Source: Corinectria fuckeliana (taxonomy: Eukaryota > Ascomycota > Sordariomycetes > Hypocreales > Nectriaceae). Taken from it: DNA of 64,000 nt. The position numbers and the translations under genes were made by a program. Below the pieces are notes generated by a model. That model ran no database searches, had not been told where the DNA came from, and worked only from the letters and a program-made list of their open reading frames with translations. Shown here piece by piece: positions 10,776 through 22,483 of the stretch. Position 1 is the first letter of the stretch; the number at the start of each line of letters is the position of its first letter. The stretch is from positions 42,327 to 106,326 of the forward strand of contig WPDH01000461.1 in the NCBI GenBank assembly GCA_019137255.1. The letters are read 5' to 3'.

Positions 10776-13700
10776 TAACAGCCCCGAATGCTCGGCTGTC
10801 AATCCTCGGGCTTCCCAACGGGACTTTCCTCGGAAAATTCCTTGTCGAACTGGCGTTCACACCCAGCAGGCAGGGGCACGCAGACACACGCAGGACACGC
10901 GGTCAACGCAGAGAGTCTCAACATGCATACTACTACGTGCGAAGGTAACTTATTAGCCATTGCATGCAGCGTCTTCCAACCACTCGAGTCGTCGGGCGCG
11001 TCCTGCCTCCTTCCCCAGAAAGACGCAAGACATTCGCGGAAACACAGCCGATCTAGGCGCCGCCTGCTGGGTCCGCACACTGGGAATTGTTTGATCAGTG
11101 AATCTCGATGGGCACGCCGCCCATCTCGGACAGGGATATACACTGGGGTCCCTTCCCTAGAGCAGGGCGACAGGGCCGTCGATAGTGGCCGCGCTTTCGA
11201 CCAACACGGAAGGGTGACAGTGATGGTGATGATGTGTTAATAAGAGGAGGGGAAAAAAGAAACGATATTAAGTAACAAAGAAGAAACAAGAGCCCGCACA
11301 CACCCCCCTGTTGTTGCAGCAGTTGACAACCCGCATCTCCAATAAACCTGTCATTATCACTCACTCGCTGTGTTGCTGGCGATTCCGGGTTTCTGAATGG
11401 GCCCTGCTCGTATTTTCATGTGCCACAATTTCTCTCGATGGCTTTCCCGTCTCAACTTACACCCGGGAGAAAGCCATGAGCCATGAGTCCTCCTTCTGAT
11501 AGCAGCAACCCCCAGCAATTCCCACAGTGCGTATCACAGTGTGCCAGCAATTAGGCATCAGCCACCTCACCGAAGTTTCTCATCTATTAAACTTTGGTCA
11601 AACACGACACATCAGTTCTCCATTCACACCCAACCCAGGTCAAGCCAAGCCGTGAGCCACGTTTGGTGCGTGTTCATCCGTACATTGTGCGTCCGGACCT
11701 CGCAGTGATCGGCTGTCACTGCTAGAAATTCCTTCACCGTGGCCCAATTGCCCATCTAGCTCCCAAGACAAGTCTACATCAGAATTGCTTTTTTTTTTCA
11801 ACCATGGGCCTAGACACTTGCAACATACATATGACACAACAGCCTCACACGATAATGATTCCAGGTGACTCACTACAGGGCAACGAAGCCTCGCCAGCCG
11901 TCTGCTCCTCATTGACCAATCTCGTCGCCATGCACGAACGCACGAATGAAGCCACGATGCGACGCGATTCGCGCAGCATGCTTCGCCCTAGGTAATTACG
12001 CATAAGGCAGCGAGGAAAGCCTGTTTTGTTTCCCGCGGGCGATGGATTTCCCACGTCCAGGGACCTGAGTTTCCCTTGCCCCTTGTCCGGTGGTTCCTGT
12101 GAGAATCCCTGGTCTGGGGATCTTCATTAACACTGCTTACACTAATGCTATCGAGGCATCTCCGCTGTCGATCTCAACTACCACCCACCGGCTTTATCAG
12201 GTCCAGCGCGAAGCATTGTTCCGTACAGTGAAGAGGGAACGCAGCAGTCAGCTTCGTCACAGTCAAAAGGCAGATCAGATGGAGCACAAGTTCCACTGCA
12301 GTTGGTCTTGTACATGTAATGTAACCGTTTACGAACACACCTCGATGAGCCAACTTCCCAACACTCATCTTGCCTCTGGACCTCCAAGCCGGCTTACTAT
12401 GTACGGATCGTCCGCCGCAAAGTGGAGAAGACTCGACACCCACGTGGTTCTCCTGTGCCGGCGCAGGCCCCCTTTCCAAGCCTTTCCAGGGCCTTCGCCT
12501 TACTCACCTCGCTCACGTCCAAGGCAACAAGGGCTTCCCTCGAAGACTCGAAGAGAGTGAGGCGATAAGACAAACAAGACGGCGTTTGTGTCACAGTGCA
12601 CAACCGCCCTCAAGCTTAGCGACAACGGCCCACAAATTTCGACCGCCAGATGGACCCACGATGCAGTCCAGCACAAGCACATCACCTCACCTCACCTCAC
12701 TCATCACCTCAGCCGCATGCACATAGTACACAAACTGCTCGGACCTCTTCTACAGCCCAAACAAAGCTTGTGAGTGAGCCTCAAGGAGTCAAGCTCTTCT
12801 CCGCTTCTCCTCTTGTCGCACGCAATCTGCTCCACTCCGGCTCCATTGCGGCTTCTCGCCGGCCATCATGAGCATCAGACTTGTCTCAATTTCAGTCGAG
12901 TCTCATTTCACAGTCAGGAACTAGGCGTATCTACAGATATCCACAACCCAAACTATTCCCATTACGAAGTACAAATGCCAAGCCCCAAGAGTACCATCCC
13001 CAGCCGATCGTCTGTGTTCATGCCGGGTCTCACTTTCTCATCCGTGTGCATGTGCTCCCCTGTTCACTCAGCAAACAAGCGCTGGTCCCTCTCCGCCTCC
13101 GCGAGGCAGCGCGTGGCGCAGATGCTACCATGAGGATCTATCGACAGCCGACCCGCAGGGGGTGCAGGTAGGGCACAAGGCCACTGCCGCGAGGAGACTT
13201 GAGCGACTCGCAGCTTTGTCAAAATAGCAGTCAAAGTCCGCTCTCGACACTCTCCTTTACACGAGGAGAATGTTAGCTCTGGCCCTCACAGACTAAGCCT
13301 CGACGTCGTAGACTGCTCGTCTGGCGGGTCAAGTCAGGTACGATCAGTTCGCCGTTAAGCTCGAAGCTCAACCCGGGACATGATACATTCACCACACTGC
13401 CTTATCAAAGCTGAGCAGGGTGCCTTGGTAATTAGCCGGGCACCTAGCAATGTGACGCAGGCTAGGGAGTGTCCGAGGGGACGGGCTTCCAGGAAGCTTG
13501 ACTAGGGATCTTCCCATGGCTTTGGGTTCGGTAGTCAAGACCCTAGCTGGTCTTTCCGAGCCTGGTAAGAAGAGGCAAAGGCGGTCGAAGGTATTTGATG
13601 GGCTTGGGGTCGAAGGGAGGGTAACATGATGTGTTTTCGCTGCTTCGACCTCTCCGGTACCCGCGATAGCGACTTCAACCCAAGCTGAGAACCATTCCCG

Positions 13701-15388
13701 TCACGGCAACAAGGCTTCCCAAAATCCGACTTGTCATAATTCTCATCACCACAACCTCTCTCCCTGTCTGGGGCTGTCACAAAAGACCCACACCCTCGAA
13801 AGCGTACTACGACGAATCGGCCCTCATCTCAAGCCACTTGGGAGTTCATTGAAACTAGTGCAGGGCGGGATCCTCGTCTGGCATGCCGCTTGACAAAAGC
13901 GTCATTCTTACCAACGTCCCGTCGACAATTGGCTCTTTTCTTCCGAAGATCAGCTCTTGTCTCTTTTCTCTCTTTTTCGGTGTTGATGTCTAGGAAGGGG
14001 GCTTGATTATCAGAGTCTATGTTGACCTGGTACAGATACAGGGCAGGACGTAGGTCCAAGACCGTCAAGCGTGTAAGTCTATGTACTCCGTACGTTCCCA
14101 GCCTGCTACGCATCAGGTCTGGTTCATCCGCTCCGTCCTACTGTCATACTGGATCTGGACCTCGCGGGTGTCACATCTTCCTATTCAGCGGTCTGGTTAT
14201 GCCTTGTCCTCGATACGGCACTGCAGCTTGCCAAATGATCCTACGGTTTCGTCATTACACTACGTGACTTGTTCTCGGCTATACTTGCAGTTGGCTAGAG
14301 AGCCAAATGACGGCAATTGACTGGGCTGGGTCGGCCTCGCGAAACGCCAGCCCAGCCGTCACTATCCGTACGGACGTATCCGCACGGTAGCATCCGTTGC
14401 ACAAAGGCTCCCCAGTCAAGTATTCGGAATACTCGTTAGTTTGCGGAATGACTCGGGCCGCCTAGAGCAGCAGGCCGGTGTGCCACATGATGAGGCGGGC
14501 ACGAGCGAGCAATAGACTTCCCCAGTTGAGCAGCCAAGTCACAGTGGCAGTCCGTCCTAACCTCACGTCCACAGCGGAGACTTATTATTAGCTCGGCGAG
14601 GAAAAACTCTACTTCTAGGAAAAGGGTCGGGCAAGTCGGCAAGGCGAGAATGGTCGGTTCAACCAGTGTAAGTCCGACATGTCTTGGCCCGTCCACGTTG
14701 CCGCAATCAGGAAAGCCATGGGCCACATACTTGCTGCGAAAGCGGCGGAACGAGGTTACATGTGGACGTGCCGCAATCGAATCTCTCACGTCACAAGCCT
14801 TCCTCAGCCGACGTAATGTAACGATGGGTGCGATGCCATTACCAATTGTGCTCGCTGGGTTGGCTGCTTCAAGTTTCGGGGCGGAAGGCCGACAAGTCTC
14901 GGGGAGCTACATCAAAGGGTGCGAACGCAGGCACCGATGCAATGCCGCTGTGCGCCATGCTGCAGCGTGCTTGAGGATTGCGCTGGTCCAACCAAGGCTC
15001 CTGGCATGTAGATGGGCATAGCTGCTGTGTTACAGTCCACGTCCGAAACGTGCATTTCTTCGGATGCCCATCGTCTTCGCTCATCGAATAGGCTCGGCAT
15101 GTTCACGAAGGAGACGATGGTGGATAGGCTCTTCTCCACCGAGGCACTAGATTAGATTAGCTGCTGGATGGTCTAATGCTCGAGGAGACGCAAACTAATC
15201 CTCGACGGGCAGGGACAGCAGCATCTTGTCTCACTTCGCAGACACGCCAAGTCAGGCCGTTGGGCTAGTTCACAGTGAGAGAAGCTGTCGGTCCCTGACG
15301 AGCTGGAAAGGGAGCTAACATCTTGGCAGGTTCAGTCGATTCTGCAGGGGGGACTCGGTCGGAGACAAGCACGGGAAGACAACGAACA

Positions 15389-15416
15389 GCACCAACACCA
15401 ACACCAACACCAACAT
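15389..15416. repeat. ACCAAC tandem microsatellite
   Basis: The hexamer CACCAA recurs about four times in a row. It lies in non-coding DNA and has no visible function. Confidence 0.8.
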
Positions 15417-17503
15417 GCAACCCAGAGATGAATCTTCCCAACCTTACCAACCGGGTACTCCGTGCAGTAGGCAGGTACGGATAAATGTACTTACTAACTA
15501 ATCGATACCCCAGACCCCAGCAAGACCCGATTCCCGTTACTCGATCGAGCCAGGCCCCTCCGGCTCCAAGGCCGCTACTAGCTTAACGCCCTCCGCCGCC
15601 CGAAGCTCCGCCGTCTCCACACCGATCAAGTCGACCTATGTAATTAGGAGAGAGAAACAGCGCCGTCTTCCCGCCTCGTTCCGAACACGCCCTCTTTGTC
15701 TGTGTGGCGTTTACATAAGTGTCTCGGTCCCATTGTCAAGTTTCGTGGCGTCCCCCTCTCGTCTCGCCGGCGCCAACTCGTCCGCCAACTAGCAACTCTC
15801 AATTTCCCCTCGAGTATACCCCAGCCCGAGAAACTGACCGCTGGGCGATCCTCATGGGCAGCGCCCCTTCCAGCTATACGTGGTTAGGGACTGACCAGAC
15901 TATTCAACTTACTTACCCGCCCGAGGTCAACTAATCTATACTTGAGTGCTTGGGTGAGTCCAAAGTTAGCGGTCAATCCGAATACCCCCCCCCCCCCAAC
16001 AAAGCGCCTCAACGCCTCCAGAAACGCAAGGAGCCCCATCTCAAGCCATATATCCTCGTCTCCAAAACCCACAAAGGGCCCCAATCACACGCGCCCAGTG
16101 CCTGAGACGTGGTGCTCCCACCGGGTCAGCATTTCCGCCTGCCCAGCCAAAATACTGTCCCGCCCTGGCAATGTCTTACTCCCCCCCCTCCAGTTATTGC
16201 CAACTTTTATTTCTTTTCTCTTCTTTTCCTTCTTTCCTATTCCCACTTTCCATGCCGTTCTCTGGCCCTTAGTGCCACACCGGCGTCCGTCGGCTGCCAT
16301 GTCGTCCACCCAGTTTCTATAGCGTCCGCTCTTCGTTATTGGGGGGCAGCCTCTACGAGACATGCAGCTCACGATGGCGCGGATGAGAACAAGATGATGC
16401 GAGGGGGAGGGGAAGCCACCTCGGGAGGTTGCCCGTGTCCCCGAAGTAGATGATAGGCTCAAAGTAACTTACACGGAAACGGCCAACTTTGCTTATTACG
16501 GATAGAAGAGGGATGGAGGGGCTGCTTGCGGGCTGGACGGTGTCGAGGACGTGGTGTCGCAGAGATAAGGCAGGACGCTGTCCTCGGTCCCAGTCTACCG
16601 GAGGAAGACATGCCATTCGATCAGCCTCTAGCCAAACTCAGACAAACGTGTGGGTGTGGTGGCTGACTCGGCCCATATCCGTAGAAGCCTTCCATGATAC
16701 CATCATGGTTTCAGGAATGCTGTATGACCTGCCGTCTGACGTATTGTGCGAGCTTTGTTGGGAGAAGAATCAGTTATCAAGTAGATCGTATTAAGCCATC
16801 TTTGAGATGATTACGTGAACTGGGCGGGAGCATGGAGACAGTGTCGCGTTCGCCCTCCACGCAACTTGGTCGAAAGAAGCATCATATTCTATATGCAACT
16901 CCGACTCTTTATTTCGTACTCTATATTTCCTCATGATAACCAACCCATCCCATCATACCCAGTTGACCGTTATACATGCATACATACGCATATAAAATTA
17001 TGAATGAATACTAGTAATAACATGGTCGTAATCCAAAACCCCCCCCCTCTGTTCCTTAAGACACCGACCATTTTTGTTTAGAACTTGAGAACTCGGGTTA
17101 GATGTAAATTTCTCCACCATCACCGACGACTCAATCTAACCCACCTCTTTCTTGTCCCCGGTCATATGAACATCTCCAGGAAAATGGAACGTCCTACTGC
17201 TGTAGATTATCCACTAAATCTCGACGTCCCCTCTGCGGCAGCTTCATTGGCAATCCGTTCGACGCCAGCAATAGAAGTACCAACATTGGGAGCGGTCTCT
17301 GTCATGCTGCGTAGACGTCCCCATGTCCGTGGTATCTAGACCGGGAGCTCGAATTCGGTCATCATGTTGCAGAGACACACACGCAGGTGCAGGTGTACGA
17401 CTCCCAAATAGTTCACGGGGCCAGCATACGGTGATATGATCCTACCTCTCCAGCATTTTCTTCATAACAGCCCATCCAATCCTGCCCAGTCCTCACATGT
17501 ACG

Positions 17504-17538
17504 TACATACATACATACATACATACATACATACATAC
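17504..17538. repeat. ACAT tetranucleotide microsatellite downstream of PEX5
   Basis: About nine consecutive ACAT units begin just after GTACGT, some 75 bp beyond the PEX5 stop on the minus strand. The array is probably in or near the PEX5 3' UTR. Confidence 0.9.
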
Positions 17539-17612
17539 ACCCATCCAACAACGCACCTCGATGCCGAGAGCTTCTCCCTCTCTTCCCTCCAACACTGGGT
17601 ATGCAATCTTTT

Positions 17613-19629
17613 TTAAAACTCAAACTCGGGTCGGAAGACGTCTGGATCCACGCCGGCGACCGTCTTCTCGGCCAGGTCTCGACGGCCCATCTGGGTGAAG
17701 ACGCGGCGCAACGTATCGTAAAGGGTGCTGCTTCGGTTCTGGGCCGACATGCGCTCGAGCGTTTCGTCGACCTGGCCGCCGGCATTGTCGCCGAGGATCT
17801 CGTAGGCCTTGCTGCGACCCGACTTCTCGATGGCCTTGTGCATCTCCAGCGCAGCCAGGAAATGGCATGCCGCCTCCTGGTGGCAGTTGATGTTGATGCA
17901 GCTGACGCCCAGGTTGTAGCGCGCGCGCACAAAGTTGGGCGCCATGGACAGCGCCTCCTGGTACGCGGCGATGGCCTCCTCGGAGCGTCCGCTGTTGGCG
18001 AGCGTGGCGCCCAGCCGGTTCCAGAGGAGGTGCAGCTGTTCCTGCTGGTTAGACGTTCCCGTCTCCGACGAGTGGAGGGCCGACTGGAAGCAGTCCACCG
18101 CCTTGTCGTAGTCTTCGGCGCCGTAGAACAAAACGCCGAGGCCAACCTGGACGTCCGGGTCCATGTGCTCGCCATCCGGGCTCATCTGAGCTGCCTTGAT
18201 GAACAGGTTGGTCACCTTGTCGTGCAGCTGCTGGCGATCCGTGAAGCCCATCTCGGCCGGCGGGTGCAAGTCCTTGGGGTCCAGGATGGTGGGATACTTG
18301 ACCGACAGCCACCGTTCCAAGGTCCTGTATGCCGTGCTGTCGTAGCCCTCGTTGGTGTACGATACAGCCAGGCCCATCAGGGCGGCGAGGTTATTGGGAT
18401 CCAGCTTGAGAGCCTGCTCCAGTGCCCGGATGGCCGCCGTCTCCTTCTCGTTCTGCGCCTGCGCCGTCCCTAGGTATACCCACGCGTCCACGTGCTCGGG
18501 GCTCTGTTGCACGGCGGCCTCGAAGGCGATGGCGGCCAGCGAGAGGTTGCCGCCCTCCTTCATGATGCGCACGCCCTCGTCGAAGGCGTTCTTCTCGTCT
18601 CGGAAAAAGTTGTCCTCTTCGAAGAGGTAGTTCTCGACAGCAGGGTCGCCGAGGCGGCCCCAGTCGCCCATGCCTTCGAAGTCGGGCATGAGGTTGTTGC
18701 TCCACTCGGTATCGAATTGGTCGAATAGCTCTTCGTTGACCATGGATCTAGACGCGTTCGTCTCAGCTTGGATTCCTTTCCAGATAGATTCGAAGTCACC
18801 AAACTCATTAGTTTCCGAGTGCATAGCCCTGTCCATCTCGTTCAGCTCGCGCTCTGCGGCAGTCGCCTGGTCCTCCTTCTGCTTCTCCTTGCCCTTGTCT
18901 TGCAGCTCCATCTGGGCAAACTGCTCTTCCCACTTATTCTCATCGAGCTCGACCAGCCGACCCTTACCCTTGCCCTCTTGGTGTTGTTGTTGTTGTTGTT
19001 GTTGCATGGGTTGTTGGTTCTGATACATAGGCTGGAACATCGGCTGGCCGTAGCCCATTCCTCGGTTCATCATTCCGACCCCCATCATCGGCCGGTGCTG
19101 GGCCATCTGGCTTGGCACATTGGCCTGCATTGGGCTCGATCGTGAGGAAGAAGCCTGGCCGTTGAGCTGTTGAAACCTGGAGAACTCGTCGGCGCTGAAT
19201 TGCGCTCCTGGGGGCGCCTGGAATGCTGACTCCATGGCAGGTTGGCCGTGGAAGTCGTGTGCCCACGTCGGCAACGCAGAGCTGGCCCGCATCTGGGCTT
19301 CCTGCGCAGGATGAAGCGGGCCGATATGGCCAGGCTGCATGGGAAAGTCCTGCTGGAGGCTGGGGCCGCTGTTGAGAAAGCCGTTCATCATCTGAGAAGT
19401 TTCACGATCGTATTAGTAATGCACCGAATCTACCGTTGTTCAAAGCCGCGAGTACCTCATCCTGAGGGGCGTTGGCGCTCTGGCTTCTGAACCCGTTCAT
19501 CTGTCCGCCCGGACCCCGTCCAACGAGCCGGTCACGCTGTAGCGTCTTGTCATCTTGAACGTGCTTGTGAAGCTGGCTGAGGGGGTTGGCGGACGTGGAG
19601 CACTCGGCACCACCGCTCAGGAACGACAT
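17613..19629 (-). CDS. PEX5: Peroxisomal targeting signal 1 receptor PEX5, 650 aa, two exons
   Basis: Exons 19456-19629 and 17613-19391 flank a 64-nt intron (donor GTACTC, branch TTACTAAT, acceptor CTTCTCAG). The cytosolic receptor binds the C-terminal SKL-type signal of matrix proteins and carries them to the peroxisome docking complex. The N-terminus MSFLSGGAEC has the conserved cysteine (C10) that family members use for recycling mono-ubiquitination. The disordered N-terminal half holds WxxxF/Y-type docking motifs: WAHDF at 101, WEEQF at 213, and W-containing helices at 263 (WKGIQ) and 289 (WSNNL). A Gln run (about 188-195), encoded by a CAA repeat, precedes the second. Residues from about 330 to the end form TPR repeats (for example HVDAWVYLGTAQAQNEKETA and LDPNNLAALMGLAVSYTNEG), the signal-binding cup. 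Length is normal for fungi. It diverges from RPF2 across a 519-bp promoter. Identification is firm. Confidence 0.97.
18980..19005. repeat. CAA/GTT trinucleotide run encoding polyglutamine in PEX5
   Basis: GTT repeats on + read as CAA on the coding strand and give eight or so consecutive glutamines in the PEX5 N-terminal domain. Pure CAA use means it can vary in length by slippage. Confidence 0.9.
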
Positions 19630-20148
19630 GGTGCTGGTAGGAGTTGGGAGGGTCCGTCCGTCCAGGTAAGTACGGCGAAGGAAGGGTATTAGATATTATT
19701 CGGGGGGTCGATAAATGGAGTATCCAGACAGTTGACAGTTGAGTGGAAAGCAGGAGATGGAAATGGGAAAATTGACACTGGTTAGGTTCGGATCAAGCCA
19801 TCGGGATCGGGGTGTAGTTCCACGCTCGGCGGGGAAAATGCCGAGGCTGACCGGCCGGTTGGTAGGTTCTCTCCGCGAAACGGAGTTTCCACGTGACTGC
19901 GGGGTACAGCGTGACTTTATAAGCCCTGGTCTTCCACCGAACTTTGACCGAGGAGAGCTAAGTATGCAAGGTGAAGGACGGTGAGCAAGATGAGCGAGGC
20001 AAGCCCGGTGAGTGGAGCAAAGGTAAGTAAGTATGCTTTATCGATAAGCAACTTTTTTTTTCCGCCAAAGGCTTCATCCAACCTCCACCTACCTACTGAC
20101 CAAGCCTCATCCCCAAGGCCACTCACCACAACATACAAACACCCAGAG
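19630..20148. promoter_or_regulatory. Shared divergent promoter of PEX5 and RPF2
   Basis: The 519 bp between the PEX5 ATG (minus) and the RPF2 ATG (plus) must serve both genes. Near RPF2 there is a possible leader intron from GTAAGTAAGT (about 20021) to CACCCAG (20145), just before the ATG. An ATG at 19990 is in the same unspliced frame as RPF2, but homologues start at M-L/I-R, so I do not extend the gene to it. Confidence 0.65.
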
Positions 20149-21165
20149 ATGCTTCGCCAAGTGTACGTCCCAGCAACCCGCATGTTCCAATTCACCGACT
20201 CTCGCTGACGCGGCCTTAGAAAACCCCGCAATGCCCGCTCCAAGCGGGCGCTCGAGAAGCGCGAGCCCAAGGCCATTGAGAACCCCAAGACCTGCCTCTT
20301 CCTGCGCGGCAGCACCTGCTCGCAGATCGTCCAGGATGCGCTGAACGACCTGCACCAGATGCGCCAGCCGCTGGCCAAGAAGTTCACCAAGAAGAACCCC
20401 ATCCACCCCTTCGATGACGCCTCGTCACTCGAGTTCTTCTCGGAGAAGAACGACGCCAGCCTCCTCGTCTTCGGCAGCAGCCAGAAGAAGCGCCCGCACA
20501 CGCTCACCTTTGTCCGCACCTTCGGCTACAAGGTCCTCGACATGCTCGAGCTGAGCCTCGACCCCGACAGCTACCGCACCATCGCCCAGTTCAAGACCAA
20601 GAAGTTCGCCGTCGGCCTGCGGCCCATGCTGCTCTTCGCCGGCACCGCCTTCGAGAGCCCCGTCGCCAACGAGTACACCCTCGCCAAGAGCATGCTCATG
20701 GACTTCTTCAAGGGCGAGCCCGCCGACAAGATCGACGTCGAGGGCCTGCAGTACATGGTGTCCATCAGCGCCGAGGACAGCACCGGCGACGGCGACGTCA
20801 AGCCCGCCGTGCACCTGCGCGTCTACCTGAACCACACCAAGCGCAGCGGCCAGCGCCTGCCGCGCGTCGAGGTCGAGGAGATCGGCCCCCGCATGGACTT
20901 CCGCATCGGCCGCGTCAGGGAGGCCGACGAGGCCATGCTCAAGGAGGCGCTGAAGAAGGCCCGCGGCCTGGAGGAGCGCCCCAAGAAGAACGTCACCACC
21001 GACTCTATGGGCGACAAGCTCGGTCGCGTGCATCTGGGCAAGCAGGACCTCGGCGAGATGCAGCTTCGCAAGATGAAGGGTCTGAAGCGGACCCGGGCAG
21101 AGCGAGACCAAGAAAAGGAGGATGCCGCGGCCAACAAGGAGGAGGCCAAGAGGATAAAGCAATAG
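20149..21165 (+). CDS. RPF2: Ribosome biogenesis protein RPF2 (Brix domain), 319 aa, two exons
   Basis: Exon 1 is only 14 nt (20149-20162, coding MLRQ plus two bases of V), then a 57-nt intron (GTACGT...CCTTAG) and exon 2 at 20220-21165. The joined N-terminus MLRQVKPRNARSKRAL matches the family hallmark M-[IL]-R-x-V-K-P-[KR]-N-A-R, which decides both start and splice. The Brix domain covers about residues 28-235, with LFLRGSTCSQIVQDAL, the lysine stretch PLAKKFTKKNPIHPFDD, and VFGSSQKKRPHTLTFVRTF. The C-terminus is Lys/Arg/Glu-rich, as usual. In yeast RPF2 works with RRS1 to bring 5S rRNA, RPL5 and RPL11 into the pre-60S particle in the nucleolus. Third-position C/G bias is very strong, as in highly expressed genes. 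It converges with the reductase gene 194 bp downstream. Confidence 0.96.
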
Positions 21166-21358
21166 AGGGCGGTTGGCATTGCGGACTCGGAGTTGGGCGT
21201 CTGGAAAAGGCTTTTAGTAAGGCCATGTCAATTGATGAAATTCCCTCGGGTTGTATCCCTATAAATTACTATATGTACCGTTTCGCTGTCAAGAGAAGAC
21301 TGCTGCTTAGCCCAACGACAATTCTCAGGTCTGTTCGTAGCTGTTGATGAAGCATCTA

Positions 21359-22483
21359 CTACTCCAGTGTCACTACCACCTTCTTGCCTAATACTCCCTC
21401 CCGGGCAATGTCCAATCCTTCCTGAATCTTGCCCAGGCCATTTCCGACTATCATGGCCTCGGGCATCGTAGCGTACTCTGCCTCCCGCAACGCATCCTCT
21501 AGGAACCGAAACACCGTGCCGTCCTTTGCGTCCCACTCCACCAGGACGCTGCCAAAGATGAACTTGCAGCCAACGCCGCTGCGCCAGATCTTGTACTGCA
21601 TCGCCAGCTTGCCCAAGAGGAACCTGATGACGAAGGGCACCCTGGCCAGCGCCGTCGTCGGGAACGGCCCCGGCGTGTCGATGGACGCCTGCGCGACGAA
21701 CCGAGTCGCGCCGGGTATCTGGCCGACGATGTCGACGCAGTTCCCGAGCGACCCTTTGCCGATGGCCAGGGCACCTGCGCACTGGCGGCCCTCGAACGCG
21801 GCGACGATGTCCTCCACAGCCGTCGGGCTGCGGTAGTCGAAGACTTGGGCGGCACCGAGGCGACGCACGGCGTTCCAGTTCTTGGGTGAGGCCGTGGCGA
21901 TGACTTCGTAGCCCGCGGCGACAGCGAGCTGAACGGCGTTGTTGCCGACGCTCGTGCTGGCGCCCCATATCAGGATCGCCTTGCCCGTGTGAACCCTCTC
22001 CTTTCCAACACGCGGAGGTCCAAGTGCGAGCTGATCCTTCTGAAACAGTCCGCAGGCCGCCGTGGAGGCGCCGAGTGGAAGGACGGCGGCATCAGCAAAG
22101 CTGACCTTGTCCGGGATCTTGGCCGTTAGGATGTCCCTAGCCATGACGAGCTCCTGAAAAGCGCCCTCTTCGGGCCGCTTCCCTCTCTTGTCCATCCCCA
22201 AGACGAGAGCGATGACCCTGTCGCCCCTTTGGAAGCGTGAGACGCCGGGGCCAGTGTCGACGACTTCGCCCGCAACATCGTTCCCCAAGATGAGCGGGTA
22301 CTCGAGCCATTCAAACATCATTTTGCCCACGACTTGCTTGAAGGCGTCGACGGGGTTTATGGCGACGGCGCGGTTACGGATGAGGACCTCGTTCGGCCCC
22401 GGTTGGTAGACCGGTGCCGAGAGGACCTCGACTAGGGATTTGTCGGGGCGTCGGTGGTAGGCAGCTCTGTTAGAAGTCGACAT
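21359..22483 (-). CDS. Medium-chain (zinc-type ADH-like) dehydrogenase/enoyl reductase, 374 aa
   Basis: This intronless gene belongs to the MDR superfamily. The N-terminal GroES-like domain is seen in VLIRNRAVAINPVDAFKQV, YPLILGNDVAGEVVDTG and FQRGDRVIAL. The Rossmann fold starts near residue 170 with ILIWGASTSVGNNAVQLA, carrying the G-A-S-T-S-V-G nucleotide loop, followed by GYEVIATASPKN and LGAAQVFDYRS. The lobe of Cys residues that binds structural zinc in true alcohol dehydrogenases is absent, and position 38-39 has no catalytic Cys, so it is probably a zinc-free NADPH-dependent quinone or enoyl reductase, the group that also includes trans-enoyl reductases of polyketide pathways. No polyketide synthase lies in the window, so a stand-alone role is more likely. 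The substrate cannot be told. It is followed by a Zn2Cys6 gene on the same strand, 808 bp upstream of its start. Confidence 0.9.
   Translation of the reverse strand: MSTSNRAAYHRRPDKSLVEVLSAPVYQPGPNEVLIRNRAVAINPVDAFKQVVGKMMFEWLEYPLILGNDVAGEVVDTGPGVSRFQRGDRVIALVLGMDKRGKRPEEGAFQELVMARDILTAKIPDKVSFADAAVLPLGASTAACGLFQKDQLALGPPRVGKERVHTGKAILIWGASTSVGNNAVQLAVAAGYEVIATASPKNWNAVRRLGAAQVFDYRSPTAVEDIVAAFEGRQCAGALAIGKGSLGNCVDIVGQIPGATRFVAQASIDTPGPFPTTALARVPFVIRFLLGKLAMQYKIWRSGVGCKFIFGSVLVEWDAKDGTVFRFLEDALREAEYATMPEAMIVGNGLGKIQEGLDIAREGVLGKKVVVTLE

Larger units (their letters stand above)
7469..17612. other. Ten-kilobase stretch with no supportable protein gene
   Basis: It lies between the bHLH start and the PEX5 stop, both on the minus strand, so it is formally upstream of the bHLH gene. 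7469-8080 is strongly purine-rich on + (pyrimidine-rich on the coding strand), with GAGGCGAGGCGAG and GGATTGGATGGATT repeats, as expected for the bHLH leader or promoter. The remainder has scattered open frames of 60-220 codons on both strands that overlap each other and show no domain, no codon bias and no splice logic. Notable content: TAC/GTA-rich palindromes near 8090-8175 and 10640-10775, a TATAAAAG at 10590-10597, an ACCAAC array near 15390, a poly-C run near 15986, and a pyrimidine tract at 16200-16260. It could hold non-coding transcripts or regulatory elements. Confidence 0.6.

Noticed and set aside
17436..18473. A 345-codon frame on + over the end of PEX5
   Set aside because: It is antisense to the TPR region of PEX5 and begins inside the ACAT microsatellite; no domain.
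20425..21162. A 245-codon minus frame over RPF2
   Set aside because: Mirror of strongly biased RPF2 codons; Leu/Val/Ala/Gly-rich without motifs.
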